A model generated the notes under the pieces. The model had not been told where the DNA came from and made no database searches. It was given only the letters and a program-made list of their open reading frames with translations. DNA of 64,000 bases from Lactococcus carnosus (GTDB taxonomy: Bacteria > Bacillota > Bacilli > Lactobacillales > Streptococcaceae), in assembly GCF_006770265.1 (NCBI RefSeq), contig NZ_CP017194.1:1674001-1738000 (forward strand), given 5' to 3'. Position numbers and translations under genes: made by a program. Positions 37,501-46,259 of this stretch are shown here, piece after piece; positions within the stretch are counted from its first letter, which is position 1, and every line of letters begins with the position of its first letter.

Positions 37501-37518
37501 AAAGCCGTTGCCGACTTT
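37501..37518 (-). terminator. Terminator after cshA
   Basis: Stem AAAGTCG/CGGCTTT (one G-U pair) with a GCAA tetraloop, followed by T residues on the minus strand. Confidence 0.65.
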
Positions 37519-37527
37519 TCATTTCTG

Positions 37528-39120
37528 TTACTTATCACCCTTGTTGCGAATAACGAAACCAGGTTTCTTTTCAGTCGCATGAGGATGCACTTTTTGTTTA
37601 TCTTTTTTGTAATAATCTTTTTTGTTACGGTCATCACGATCGCGACCACCACCGCTGCGTTTGTCACGGTTAAAACCGCCACCGCCGCCACGACGATCAT
37701 TACGACCACGACTACCGCCGCCGCCACGATTACCACCACGGCCTCCGCCGCCGCCTTTGCCACCCTCACCGTTAAATGGTAATGGTTTTTCAGGTGCGAT
37801 ATCAACTTTAGGACGTGTATCAGGATCACTGACTTTAGCTTGAAGTAACAATGAAACTAATAGTTTAGCATCGTATTCAGCTAGTAATTTATCAGCATCT
37901 TCATCAAATTTGTTCAATTTAGCTGAAATTTTTTCATCAGTTAAATCACGTTTGATTTCATCGAAAGCAACAGCGAGGCTAGCTTGGTAAGCTTCTTCAC
38001 GTGTTGGTGGCTTCATGCCTTTCATTTCTTTCTTAGTCAAACGTTCAATCGCACGTAGGTAACCCATTTCGTTGTTAGATACAAACGTAATAGATACACC
38101 TGATTTACCAGCACGACCAGTACGGCCGATACGGTGAACGTATGATTCTTGATCTTGTGTGATATCGTAGTTATAAACGTGTGTTACGCCTGAGATATCA
38201 AGACCACGCGCTGCAACGTCAGTCGCAACGAGTACATCTAAATTATCATTTTTAAAGTCACGCAATACTGCTAAACGTTTTTGTTGTGCTAAATCGCCAT
38301 GGATACCTTCAGCACGGTAGCCGAGAAGTTTTAACCCACGTGTAATTTCATCAACACGACGTTTTGTACGACCAAAGATGATTGCTAATTCTGGTTTTTG
38401 TACGTCGATTAAACGTGTTAAAACATCAAATTTTTCAAATTCTTTTGCTTTCACGTAGTATTGATCAATCAAATCAGAAGTCATTTCTTTTGATACGATT
38501 TTAACGTGTTGTGGTTCTTTCATGAATTTCACGCCGATTTTCTTGATTGCATCAGGCATCGTTGCTGAGAACAAGAGTGTTTGACGTGTTGCTGTTGGTG
38601 TTGCTTTGATGATGAACTCAAGGTCATCGATAAAGCCCATGTTAAGCATTTCATCTGCTTCATCAAGGATTAATGTTTCGATATCCCCAAGTTGCAAGGC
38701 ACGACGTTTGATTAAGTCAACCATACGTCCTGGTGTACCAACAACGACATGCGCACCAGATTTAAGTGCTTTAATTTGTTTATCAATACTCGCACCACCA
38801 AAGACTGAACGTACTTTAACGCCTTTGTCACGGCCAAATCGGAACAATTCTTCTTGAGATTGAACAGCTAGCTCACGAGTTGGTGCAATAACCAACGCTT
38901 GTAAGCCACCATTGATATCAATTTTATCAAGTGTCGGTAGACCAAAGGCTGCTGTCTTACCAGTACCAGTTTGGGCTTGACCAATCACGTCTTTACCATC
39001 TAAGGCAAGCATGATTGTTTGTTCTTGGATAGGTGTTGGTGTTTCGTAACCAGCTTTATTTACTGCTGATAAGATGTCTTCTGATAAACCAAGTTCTGTA
39101 AATTTCAAATATATCTCCAT
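37528..39120 (-). CDS. cshA: DEAD-box ATP-dependent RNA helicase CshA
   Basis: A 530-residue cold-shock/RNA degradosome-type helicase. Helicase motifs in order: Q motif (TPIQEQT), I (AQTGTGKTA), Ia (PTRELA), II (DEAD in ILDEADEML), III (SAT), V (ATDVAARGLD) and VI (HRIGRTGRAG). The C-terminal ~90 residues form a Gly/Arg/Asp-rich, RGG-like disordered tail for RNA binding and end in a Lys-rich segment. The ATG at 39120 is the family start. The promoter region carries two identical perfect palindromes (39316-39364), suggesting a regulated promoter. Confidence 0.93.
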   Translation of the reverse strand: MEIYLKFTELGLSEDILSAVNKAGYETPTPIQEQTIMLALDGKDVIGQAQTGTGKTAAFGLPTLDKIDINGGLQALVIAPTRELAVQSQEELFRFGRDKGVKVRSVFGGASIDKQIKALKSGAHVVVGTPGRMVDLIKRRALQLGDIETLILDEADEMLNMGFIDDLEFIIKATPTATRQTLLFSATMPDAIKKIGVKFMKEPQHVKIVSKEMTSDLIDQYYVKAKEFEKFDVLTRLIDVQKPELAIIFGRTKRRVDEITRGLKLLGYRAEGIHGDLAQQKRLAVLRDFKNDNLDVLVATDVAARGLDISGVTHVYNYDITQDQESYVHRIGRTGRAGKSGVSITFVSNNEMGYLRAIERLTKKEMKGMKPPTREEAYQASLAVAFDEIKRDLTDEKISAKLNKFDEDADKLLAEYDAKLLVSLLLQAKVSDPDTRPKVDIAPEKPLPFNGEGGKGGGGGRGGNRGGGGSRGRNDRRGGGGGFNRDKRSGGGRDRDDRNKKDYYKKDKQKVHPHATEKKPGFVIRNKGDK

Positions 39121-39303
39121 TCAAATAGAAATGGCATTTTCGGTTATTTTCTAGTTTTTCTGTAAAAAAATGGTGTTAATCAAACAGTTCAGATATAAAT
39201 ATCGTGATATAAAAAACTTGTCTGCATTTCAAGCAAACAAGCTTAAAACGCTAAATCCAAATACTCCATTGAGTTAAAATTGCCCCAATTGGACAACTTA
39301 TTA

Positions 39304-39312
39304 AGTATAGCA
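39304..39312 (-). promoter_or_regulatory. cshA promoter (extended -10)
   Basis: TGC-TATACT on the minus strand, about 185 bp upstream of the start, giving a long leader. In the 369-bp gap 39121-39489 this promoter, the twin palindromes and the downstream terminator are the only features seen. Confidence 0.5.
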
Positions 39313-39315
39313 CAA

Positions 39316-39364
39316 TTTTCATGAAAATAGTAGACTGATATTCGGGAATACGTTTTCATGAAAA
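39316..39364. promoter_or_regulatory. Twin palindromic operator candidate upstream of cshA
   Basis: The perfect 12-bp palindrome TTTTCATGAAAA occurs at 39316-39327 and again at 39353-39364, 37 bp apart. The first copy lies in the promoter spacer/-35 region. Confidence 0.45.
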
Positions 39365-39420
39365 AAATGCGCATTCAAGCATCTCAAACAGTTTCTTTTA
39401 ACTTAGCCTCTTAAATAAGA

Positions 39421-39449
39421 AAAGCTAATACCTTTTTGGCATTAGCTTT
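39421..39449. terminator. Terminator downstream of the Ala-Gln repeat lipoprotein
   Basis: AAAGCTAATACC / GGCATTAGCTTT stem with one mismatch and a T5 loop, 40 bp beyond the stop at 39490. Confidence 0.65.
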
Positions 39450-39489
39450 CTACTATAGTAATTAATTTAGTCATTGGTATTGAAAATTA

Positions 39490-40476
39490 TTAGACCTGCC
39501 AGTGATACCCAGGAGGTAAACTGCCTCCTGGAGGAATAATCCTACTATGTCCTTTTCTATTATGCCAATTATACCCATCTTCAACCGCCCACTTGGTATG
39601 GTTCGTATTATTAATACTACCGGAAGTGTCCTCTGCAGCTTGAGCAGCTTGAGCAGCTTGAGCAGCTTGAGCAGCTTGAGCAGCTTGAGCAGCTTGAGCA
39701 GCTTGGGCGGCTTGGGCAGCCTGAGCTTGGGCTACTCTATCAGCTTCAGCCTTCGCTTTTTCAGCTGCAGCTTGAGCGGCCTTTTTATCTTCTTCAGCTT
39801 TGGCCTCTGCAGCCTTTACTGTAATTTCATTAGCTTTCGTTCTTGAAATAACTTGAGATGTTGTTGTTTGTAAGTTACTCAAATACGAATAGGCTACCGT
39901 AATATTCTCTGCTTTTTTGACTTTTTCAAGAATAGCAGTCAGATCTACTTTGTCTGTTTGTGGAATATAGGTACTACCAATTGCTGCATTTGCTTGATTA
40001 CTGACAGCCTCAACAAGTTGTTTTTTTGTCTGCGTTAAAGCTGTCTGACAAGCTTGCTCGAAGCTTTCGTAGTCACTAAAGTCGCGAGATTTAGCAATTA
40101 AATCCGTCAATTTTTCTTTATTTGTTGTATCAATTGCTGCGTTATATCTCAGCTCTCCGGCTGTCGTAATCTCACCAGCTATTTTTCTATCTTTTGATTC
40201 AAATGGTGTTAATATCTTCTTGAGATGGCTTATTTCGTCTTCCAAATCAGATCTTGAACCAGATTTCTCAACTTCTTTTGAATTTTCAAGTTCTTTTTTT
40301 AATGTTGTTTGATCATCAGTTGATAAATAATCGAGTTTTTTATACTGTTTATCCACTGTTTCAATTTGCTTACTCAAATCCGTTTGAAAACTCTTAACAT
40401 CATTTGCGCAACCAAAGGTTACTAAGCCACTAAACATAACAGTTGCTGCCAACAAATTCCTAATTTTTTTATTCAT
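39490..40476 (-). CDS. Predicted lipoprotein with coiled region and Ala-Ala-Gln repeats
   Basis: 328 residues. A lipoprotein-like signal ends at Cys23 (VTFGC; Phe at -2 is unusual). A Lys/Glu-rich, probably helical region (about 25-235) follows, then an Ala-rich stretch with about ten AAQ units and a short Trp/His-containing tail with PPGGSLPPGYHWQV. I recognise no function; the layout suggests a membrane-anchored stalk with a terminal binding piece. The start at 40476 has a TTAGGAG site; an in-frame codon 60 bp upstream lies across the IS30 boundary and is rejected. The IS30 element ends 33 bp upstream of the start and separates the gene from its original -35 box. Confidence 0.75.
   Translation of the reverse strand: MNKKIRNLLAATVMFSGLVTFGCANDVKSFQTDLSKQIETVDKQYKKLDYLSTDDQTTLKKELENSKEVEKSGSRSDLEDEISHLKKILTPFESKDRKIAGEITTAGELRYNAAIDTTNKEKLTDLIAKSRDFSDYESFEQACQTALTQTKKQLVEAVSNQANAAIGSTYIPQTDKVDLTAILEKVKKAENITVAYSYLSNLQTTTSQVISRTKANEITVKAAEAKAEEDKKAAQAAAEKAKAEADRVAQAQAAQAAQAAQAAQAAQAAQAAQAAQAAQAAEDTSGSINNTNHTKWAVEDGYNWHNRKGHSRIIPPGGSLPPGYHWQV
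39635..39724. repeat. 9-bp tandem repeat (AAQ-coding)
   Basis: About ten units of GCAGCTTGA (coding TCAAGCTGC-type Ala-Ala-Gln on the minus strand). The first seven are identical and the last three have one or two changes; prone to length variation in frame. Confidence 0.85.
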
Positions 40477-40496
40477 TTCATACACTCCTAATTGAA

Positions 40497-40509
40497 TTGT
40501 ATATATAAA
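40497..40509. repeat. 13-bp direct repeat flanking IS30 (left)
   Basis: TTGTATATATAAA, identical to 41591-41603. It is either a long target duplication or a pre-existing repeat around a 2-bp CC duplication. Confidence 0.6.
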
Positions 40510-41590
40510 CCCAAATTGTAAAATGAAGTTAGCCACCTCAGGGAAAAAAATTTCCCACTAAAAAACACCTCAAAGATGCTATGCTGTAATTAAACAGATA
40601 CCAGTCATAGGAGCTTTGAGATGCAAGAAAATTATACCACAACTTATAACCATTTGTCACTAGCTGAACGACAACTTATCGAAAAATGGTTTAAAGAAGG
40701 GATGAGTCGACGTCAGATTGCTAAGTTATTAGGTCGTAGCCATCAAACAATCAATAATGAAGTCAAGCGAGGACAAGTCCAACAAATGGATACCTTTAGA
40801 GCGTATCATATCGTCTATAGTAGCGAGTATGCGCATCAACAGTACCATAAGCAACGAAAAAAGTCTATTAAAAACACAAAGCTTGATAAGCTGGTATTGG
40901 AAAAAATTGTCCATTACATCAAGGCTAAGGTCTCTCCAGAAGTGATCGCTAAAGCTAAATTCAATGGTCAAATCAGCTACTCAAGCATTTACAACTGGAT
41001 TTATAATGGCAAATTAGGCTTGAAACGTAAAGATATGCTTTATCCACATAAGACAAAAGTTATCAAGACGGTTTCAGCTAATCCTAGAGTTTACGGTAAA
41101 TCCATTGAAGAACGTCCTGAAGATATAAACAGGCGCAATGAGTTAGGGCATTGGGAAATTGATACTGTCGTCTTAACAAGGGCTAAAAACAAGGTTTTAT
41201 TGACTTTGACAGAGCGAAAAAGTCGTTTGGAGATTATCAGAATAATCGCTGATAAATCTTCTGAGGCAGTTAATTCTGAGCTTAAGGCATTAACTCAAAA
41301 TTTTCAATTTAAGTCCATTACAGCTGATAATGGTACTGAATTTGCTCGTTTATCTGAGGCAGTTAATTGTGATATTTACTATGCTCATGCCTATTCTAGT
41401 TGGGAAAGAGGAACTAACGAGAATCACAATCGCATGATTCGTAGATTTTTGCCTAAAGGCACAATAAAAACGACCACGAAAGAGGTCGCTCAAATTGAAA
41501 TTTGGATGAATAACTATCCAAGAAAAATGTTTAATTACAGCACGCCGATACAGGTTTATCTGGGTGGCTAACTTGGACTTGCAATTTGCC
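40510..41590 (+). mobile_element. IS30 family insertion sequence
   Basis: A transposase gene bracketed by 28-bp imperfect terminal inverted repeats (40510-40537 and 41563-41590, 21 of 28 matching; the inner GTTAGCCACC is perfect). The right repeat overlaps the transposase stop. If the ends are 40512 and 41588, the flanks show a CC dinucleotide on both sides, the 2-bp duplication usual for IS30. Inserted between the -35 and the gene of the lipoprotein at 39490-40476. Confidence 0.85.
40621..41571 (+). CDS. IS30 family transposase
   Basis: 316 residues. An N-terminal helix-turn-helix (LSLAERQLIEKW, SRRQIAKLLGRSHQTINNEV) is followed by a DDE catalytic core: Asp in HWEIDTVV (about residue 181), Asp in TADNGTEF (about 241) and Glu in RGTNENHNRMIR (about 277). 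The length and the ERGTNENxN motif are characteristic of the IS30 family. The frame is intact with an AGGAG site, so the element may still be mobile. Confidence 0.93.
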   Translation: MQENYTTTYNHLSLAERQLIEKWFKEGMSRRQIAKLLGRSHQTINNEVKRGQVQQMDTFRAYHIVYSSEYAHQQYHKQRKKSIKNTKLDKLVLEKIVHYIKAKVSPEVIAKAKFNGQISYSSIYNWIYNGKLGLKRKDMLYPHKTKVIKTVSANPRVYGKSIEERPEDINRRNELGHWEIDTVVLTRAKNKVLLTLTERKSRLEIIRIIADKSSEAVNSELKALTQNFQFKSITADNGTEFARLSEAVNCDIYYAHAYSSWERGTNENHNRMIRRFLPKGTIKTTTKEVAQIEIWMNNYPRKMFNYSTPIQVYLGG

Positions 41591-41603
41591 TTGTATATAT
41601 AAA
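41591..41603. repeat. 13-bp direct repeat flanking IS30 (right)
   Basis: Second copy of TTGTATATATAAA, directly outside the right end. Confidence 0.6.
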
Positions 41604-41612
41604 TATAAAAAT

Positions 41613-41618
41613 TGTCAA
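41613..41618 (-). promoter_or_regulatory. Stranded -35 box of the lipoprotein gene
   Basis: TTGACA on the minus strand. Joined to the other side of the insertion through a single copy of the 13-bp repeat, it would be 17 bp from TACAAT, a complete promoter; the IS now separates the two halves. Confidence 0.5.
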
Positions 41619-41636
41619 TGTAATTTTAACTATTCT

Positions 41637-42497
41637 TTAATTTTCAGCACGTCTTACCTTTAAAACGACTGCGACCACCGCAAGTAGACCAATGCTAAAA
41701 ATCGCTAAAATCAGACTATCTTGAACTGCTGTCGTCAACTGACCATTTAAGGATAGGCCAATCCCAAAAGTAGCTTTGTAGTCTGTCAATGTTGCCTTGG
41801 ACACTTGTCCAAACGTTGTTTTAAGCTGTTCATCTAACAAAATCTGCCGAAAAAGCGAGGCACTATAGGCACCTGGATAGCACTTCATGATTGTTTGACC
41901 CATCTCAGGTAGCGCCCCAATCGGTACGTAGACACCGGATAGAAAGCCAGACAAGGTGCCGACAAGTGTCCCAAGGGACGTTAAACTTGACCGATTTCGA
42001 ACCACACTCAAGATAGCCAGGCTCAAGGCTGAGCTGACCACACTATTTAACACAAGTGCACCACAAGCTAAAACAAGCCCTTTTAGTGGCATGACCACAC
42101 CATCCATCTGAGCAAACAAGCCTAATCCGATACCGAAAACTGCCAGTTGCATGATAATACCGATGATCACACTGGATAAAAAGCAGCCCATGTAAATAGC
42201 AAACCTCGACGTTTGTGTCAGGCGAAAGGCATTCATTCGCCCTGAGCTCTTGTCTACTACTAATTGGGAGATTGCATGAAAACAGGCTGTCATGCCTGTT
42301 ACTGATAATATGCCGGATAGCACCCAAATATCAGCGAATTTAACGCCTTCACGAAAAGGCTTAAGCGACTCTATATAGTTTTGCTTTAAAAAGGCGAAAT
42401 AAAGGACGAGTACAATCAGTGACGTTAGAAGTGAGTAGCATATCGTGCTACGTTCACTAAAATACAATTTTAAATTACGTTTCATTATGGTTATCAT
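41637..42497 (-). CDS. ABC-2 type transporter permease
   Basis: A 286-residue exporter permease with six helices. An ABC-2 signature-like region GALVLNSVVSSALSLAIL is followed by the LSGVYVPIGALPEMGQTIMKCYPG loop near residue 195. It overlaps the ATPase gene by 4 bp (ATGA). It is probably part of an exporter controlled by the neighbouring LytTR regulator. Substrate unknown; lantibiotic or drug self-protection exporters have this build. Confidence 0.85.
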   Translation of the reverse strand: MITIMKRNLKLYFSERSTICYSLLTSLIVLVLYFAFLKQNYIESLKPFREGVKFADIWVLSGILSVTGMTACFHAISQLVVDKSSGRMNAFRLTQTSRFAIYMGCFLSSVIIGIIMQLAVFGIGLGLFAQMDGVVMPLKGLVLACGALVLNSVVSSALSLAILSVVRNRSSLTSLGTLVGTLSGFLSGVYVPIGALPEMGQTIMKCYPGAYSASLFRQILLDEQLKTTFGQVSKATLTDYKATFGIGLSLNGQLTTAVQDSLILAIFSIGLLAVVAVVLKVRRAEN

Positions 42498-43387
42498 GAT
42501 GTCATTTCCTTTCCAGTAAGCGCGACAAACACCTCATTCATCGTCCCATGCTGATAGGTAAACGTCGTAACATAGGGTTGAATCTTGTTTAAAATCGAGA
42601 TAGCAGCTTGGGCATCGGCAACTGGTATGATCATAGGAAATTTTTCTTCTGATAGTCCTAACACACGGCAGATATCGCTTAACTGACCTGCTTCTATTTG
42701 TAAATTTTCTTTGGTATACGTCTGGATGAGTGCTTGAGCTGACCCATTTGCAATAAGTTTACCATCATCAATAATATAAACATTATCAGCAAAATTTGCC
42801 TCATCTAAATAGTGGGTTGTCAAAAAAATTGTCAGATTTTCTATTTGACGCATACCTTCAAGCATCTCCCATATGGCTAATCGTGTTTGAATGTCCAGTC
42901 CTGTCGTTGGTTCATCCAAAAATAAAATGTCTGGTTGGTGTAAGATACTAGTTGCAATGTCAACACGTCGTCTCTGTCCACCTGATAAGTGACTTACCTT
43001 TTGTTTACACAAGGCAGTCAGCTTGGTGAGTTTGATTACTTCGTCAATTCTTTCCTTGGGGATGTTTTTATAAAGTCCTGCTTGAATTTTTAGGTTATCT
43101 AAAACAGACAAGGCACCATCTAACAGACTGTCTTGAAAGACAATACCAACCTTAGCACGCACCTGTGACAGGTGCTCTTTGCTCGCTAAGCCATCGTAGT
43201 AGATCTCTCCACTGGTCGGCTGGACTAAAGTCGTCAACATACCGATTGTCGTCGATTTCCCAGCACCGTTTGTCCCTAAAAGGGCTGTAAAACTCCCCGC
43301 TTCGACTGATATATCTAGCTGACTCACTACCTCTCGCGTCCCATATTTTTTTGATAGGTTTTTAGCTGTTAATCGTGTTGTTTGCAT
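42494..43387 (-). CDS. ABC transporter ATP-binding protein (exporter type)
   Basis: A 297-residue ATPase with Walker A GTNGAGKST, Q-loop FQDSLLD, signature HLSGGQRRRVD, Walker B ILFLDEPTTGLD and H-loop TTHYLDEANFAD. The C-terminal DUF4162-like extension after residue 220 is usual for drug/antibiotic exporters of the DrrA type. First gene of the pair, behind the terminator of the DUF3021/LytTR unit. Confidence 0.9.
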   Translation of the reverse strand: MQTTRLTAKNLSKKYGTREVVSQLDISVEAGSFTALLGTNGAGKSTTIGMLTTLVQPTSGEIYYDGLASKEHLSQVRAKVGIVFQDSLLDGALSVLDNLKIQAGLYKNIPKERIDEVIKLTKLTALCKQKVSHLSGGQRRRVDIATSILHQPDILFLDEPTTGLDIQTRLAIWEMLEGMRQIENLTIFLTTHYLDEANFADNVYIIDDGKLIANGSAQALIQTYTKENLQIEAGQLSDICRVLGLSEEKFPMIIPVADAQAAISILNKIQPYVTTFTYQHGTMNEVFVALTGKEMTS

Positions 43388-43471
43388 TCTGTTCCCCTCA
43401 CGCTCTTCTTATGATAAATCTAGCATATCAAACTGCCTATGATAAATATAGGTATCGGTGACTAAGGTGTC

Positions 43472-43517
43472 AAAAAAAGAGCATAAGCTGTCATTACTGA
43501 CACGTCATACTCTTTTT
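43472..43517 (-). terminator. Terminator after the DUF3021 gene
   Basis: Long imperfect hairpin with AAAAAGAG/CTCTTTTT ends and a TGTCA/TGACA core around a 4-nt loop; T tract on the minus strand. Possibly leaky toward the ABC genes. Confidence 0.6.
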
Positions 43518-43539
43518 GCTATGGATTTCTTGCCGTATA

Positions 43540-43932
43540 CTAGACTTCTTTATTGTCATCGTCTGCTTTTAATGACTTGAGTAACTGATTCATCTCTTTT
43601 GCAGTCTGCTTGTCTAATTCATAATTGATAAAAATAAGCACGAGTGTGACACCTGCTGACAGCAAGATACCCACTAGTGATAGCTGCCAGTTAAAGACAT
43701 AGCTACCTAAGCTGACAATCAGAACAACACCTACAACTGCCAGATAGTTTTTAAAATCAGTCTGAACATAGGTTAAGAATAAGGTGCAAAATAGGGTACT
43801 AAGGGCACAGACTGCCATCACTTCTAACACAATAAAATTAGTCAGGGAGGTGCCACCTAGTATATTTACAAATAGAATCATTGTCGTCGCCATTGAAAAC
43901 GTGGCAAAAATTAGGATGAGTTTATTCTTCAA
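43540..43932 (-). CDS. DUF3021 family membrane protein
   Basis: 130 residues with four helices (about 5-25, 30-55, 68-85, 88-105) and a charged C-terminal tail. In many Firmicutes a DUF3021 protein is encoded directly after a LytTR regulator and acts as its membrane-bound partner; here the two genes overlap by 4 bp. It is likely an inhibitory partner of the regulator, by analogy only. Confidence 0.8.
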   Translation of the reverse strand: MKNKLILIFATFSMATTMILFVNILGGTSLTNFIVLEVMAVCALSTLFCTLFLTYVQTDFKNYLAVVGVVLIVSLGSYVFNWQLSLVGILLSAGVTLVLIFINYELDKQTAKEMNQLLKSLKADDDNKEV

Positions 43933-44387
43933 TCTACATTCCGTCCTTTCATACCAAGCATGTGTTTTAACTCTGAGACATACTTTCTAGAAATTGTAAC
44001 ACGTTCATGATTATCAAGTTCTGCCTCAAACCGGCCACTCAATGTTGGACAAAGCATCTCAACCTTTTTGAGATTCAAAATCATCGACTTAGAAATCCGG
44101 ATAAACTTTTGCTCTGCTAATTTTTCTGCTATCTGATACAGTTTATCTTTCACTTCAAAGACATCATCTTGTGTATAGATAAATGTTTTTTTATCTACTG
44201 ACTCAAAATATAGAATGCCTTTGATTAATATCCGATAGTGTTTTTCACCTTTTGTAGCGATTATATCATGCTGCTCATCAGCTTTGACACGTGCCATCAA
44301 AGCACGGTGTTCATCTGTTAAGGCATGAATATTAAAAACGATCTGTTCCTCTTGTGTTTTAGGAACTAGCGCAATAACAACCTTCAT
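43929..44387 (-). CDS. LytTR family DNA-binding regulator
   Basis: 152 residues: a short N-terminal part of about 40 residues and a C-terminal LytTR domain (about 45-148, with EKHYRILIKGILYFESVDKK and FIRISKSMILNLKKVE). It has no receiver domain, so activity is probably controlled by the partner DUF3021 membrane protein rather than by phosphorylation. Likely controls itself and the downstream ABC-2 exporter. An TTGTCT-N19-TATAAC promoter-like pair is visible upstream but weak. Confidence 0.88.
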   Translation of the reverse strand: MKVVIALVPKTQEEQIVFNIHALTDEHRALMARVKADEQHDIIATKGEKHYRILIKGILYFESVDKKTFIYTQDDVFEVKDKLYQIAEKLAEQKFIRISKSMILNLKKVEMLCPTLSGRFEAELDNHERVTISRKYVSELKHMLGMKGRNVD

Positions 44388-44520
44388 TTGCCACCATTTC
44401 TCTCATATCTCTTTATCCTAAAAGGCCATCAGCAGTTATATGACCCCTCATGATGACCTAGACAAGGCGGCCCAATCTAGCAAAAATCCCCACGTAGGCG
44501 CAGGAATCTTCTATGTGCTA

Positions 44521-46077
44521 TTATCTTTCAATAAATGGCGTGTCAGACAAGACCACATCAGGATATTTATCTGCAAACCAGCGTTCAGCAAATTGGTTTT
44601 CAAACAAGAACAAGGGATTATCAAAGCGATCCTTAGCTAGGATGTTACGTGAACTAGACATACGTTCATCCAAGTCATCTGTTGAAATCCAACGGACAGT
44701 CTTTTTACCCATCGGTGTCATAACCACTTCAGCATTATATTCGCCAACCATTCTGTGTTGGAAGACTTCAAACTGGAGTTGACCTACTGCACCTAACATA
44801 TACTCACCTGTTTGGTAGCTTTTATATAGTTGGATAGCACCCTCTTGGACCAGCTGTTCAATCCCTTTATGGAATGACTTTTGTTTCATGACATTCTTAG
44901 CTGAAACTTTCATGAATAATTCTGGTGTAAAAGTAGGTAGTGGTTCAAACTCTATTTTAAGTGACCCAGTTGTCAGTGTATCACCGACTTGATAAGTCCC
45001 CGTATCATAAACCCCGATAATATCGCCTGCAACCGCATTTTCGACATTTTCACGTGATTCAGCCATAAACTGCGTCACATTACTCAACTTAACCGATTTG
45101 CCGGTACGGGCAAGCTTGATCGACATGCCACGCTCAAATTCACCAGAGATGATACGAACAAAGGCAATCCTGTCACGATGACGGGGGTCCATGTTGGCTT
45201 GGATTTTAAAGACAAATCCTGAAAATTCTGGAACTGTAGGCAACACAACTTCCTCAGTCAGTGTTTTATGCCCTTGAGGCTCTGGTGCAAACTCTAAAAA
45301 TGAATCTAGGAAAGTCTGTACCCCAAAGTTAGTCAAGGCCGACCCAAAGAAGACAGGTGTCAACTCCCCTGCTAATACAGCTTCGCCATCAAAAGGGTTA
45401 CCCGCTTCTGTCATTAACTCAATATCACCTTTGGCTTGTTGGTAGAAAGGATTTTGTGCAAAGACTTGATCTCCCTGATTAAAGTCAACAAAACGCGTTT
45501 CTCCTTTATAAAGCTCTAAACGCGTGTTATGCATATCATAGAGGCCTTCAAAATTTTTCCCCATCCCAATCGGCCAGTTCATCGGCGTAGATAAGATACC
45601 TAACACGTCTTCTAATTCAGCTAATAAATCAAGTGGTTCACGACCATCTCGGTCAAGTTTATTAATAAAGGTAAAAACTGGGATGCCACGTTGTTTGACA
45701 ACTTGGAACAGTTTCTTAGTCTGTGCTTCAATACCCTTGGCGCTGTCAATCACCATGACCGCAGCATCTACCGCCATCAAAGTCCGGTAAGTATCTTCTG
45801 AGAAGTCCTCATGCCCTGGTGTGTCAAGGATGTTAACACGTTTTCCAGCATAGTCAAATTGCATGACTGAAGAGGTCACCGAAATGCCACGTTGCTTCTC
45901 GATATCCATCCAGTCGGATTTAGCAAAATGCCCTGTTTTCTTTCCTTTTACAGTACCTGCTTCACGAATTTCTCCGCCAAAATAAAGCAATTGTTCAGTT
46001 ATCGTCGTTTTACCAGCATCCGGGTGACTGATGATCGCAAAGGTTCGTCTACGCTTAATTTCTGATTCTAATGTCAT
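44521..46077 (-). CDS. prfC: Peptide chain release factor 3
   Basis: A 518-residue translational GTPase that recycles RF1/RF2 after termination. G1 SHPDAGKTT, the G2 region RGISVTSS, G3 DTPGHEDF, G4 NKLDRDG. RF3-specific features are the MNWPIGMG and [11 protein letters not shown] segments in domain 1 and the C-terminal domain with [17 protein letters not shown]. An AAAGGA site precedes the ATG. Monocistronic as far as the sequence shows. Confidence 0.95.
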   Translation of the reverse strand: MTLESEIKRRRTFAIISHPDAGKTTITEQLLYFGGEIREAGTVKGKKTGHFAKSDWMDIEKQRGISVTSSVMQFDYAGKRVNILDTPGHEDFSEDTYRTLMAVDAAVMVIDSAKGIEAQTKKLFQVVKQRGIPVFTFINKLDRDGREPLDLLAELEDVLGILSTPMNWPIGMGKNFEGLYDMHNTRLELYKGETRFVDFNQGDQVFAQNPFYQQAKGDIELMTEAGNPFDGEAVLAGELTPVFFGSALTNFGVQTFLDSFLEFAPEPQGHKTLTEEVVLPTVPEFSGFVFKIQANMDPRHRDRIAFVRIISGEFERGMSIKLARTGKSVKLSNVTQFMAESRENVENAVAGDIIGVYDTGTYQVGDTLTTGSLKIEFEPLPTFTPELFMKVSAKNVMKQKSFHKGIEQLVQEGAIQLYKSYQTGEYMLGAVGQLQFEVFQHRMVGEYNAEVVMTPMGKKTVRWISTDDLDERMSSSRNILAKDRFDNPLFLFENQFAERWFADKYPDVVLSDTPFIER

Positions 46078-46243
46078 TTGTTTTCCTTTAAACCGCAGCT
46101 ACAAGTGGGTTTAGTCTACTTTCAGCTGTATATTTTTCTCAATACTTCCTATTATATCACACTTATAAAAAGCTATTTGTAATAATTCGTAACATTTTGT
46201 CATAAAACTTTCATGTTATTTTCATATTACTCGGGTATTTGTC

Positions 46244-46252
46244 TGATAGAAT
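46244..46252 (+). promoter_or_regulatory. Extended -10 directly ahead of the LysM gene
   Basis: TGA-TAGAAT ends only 7 bp before the ATG at 46260, so transcription would start at or next to the start codon; no ribosome site is visible there. Confidence 0.4.
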
Positions 46253-46259
46253 AAGTCTC

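Noticed and set aside
37410-37829. Overlapping Ala/Val-rich ORFs on both strands inside the 3' end of cshA
   Set aside because: Shadow frames of the Gly/Arg-rich repeat-coding tail of the helicase.
39634-39730. CRISPR-like repeat
   Set aside because: 9-bp units without spacers, in frame within a coding gene; a simple tandem repeat.
46178-46204. WalR (VicR) box upstream of the LysM gene
   Set aside because: TGTAAT and CGTAAC half-sites are present, but the spacing is one base off the consensus.
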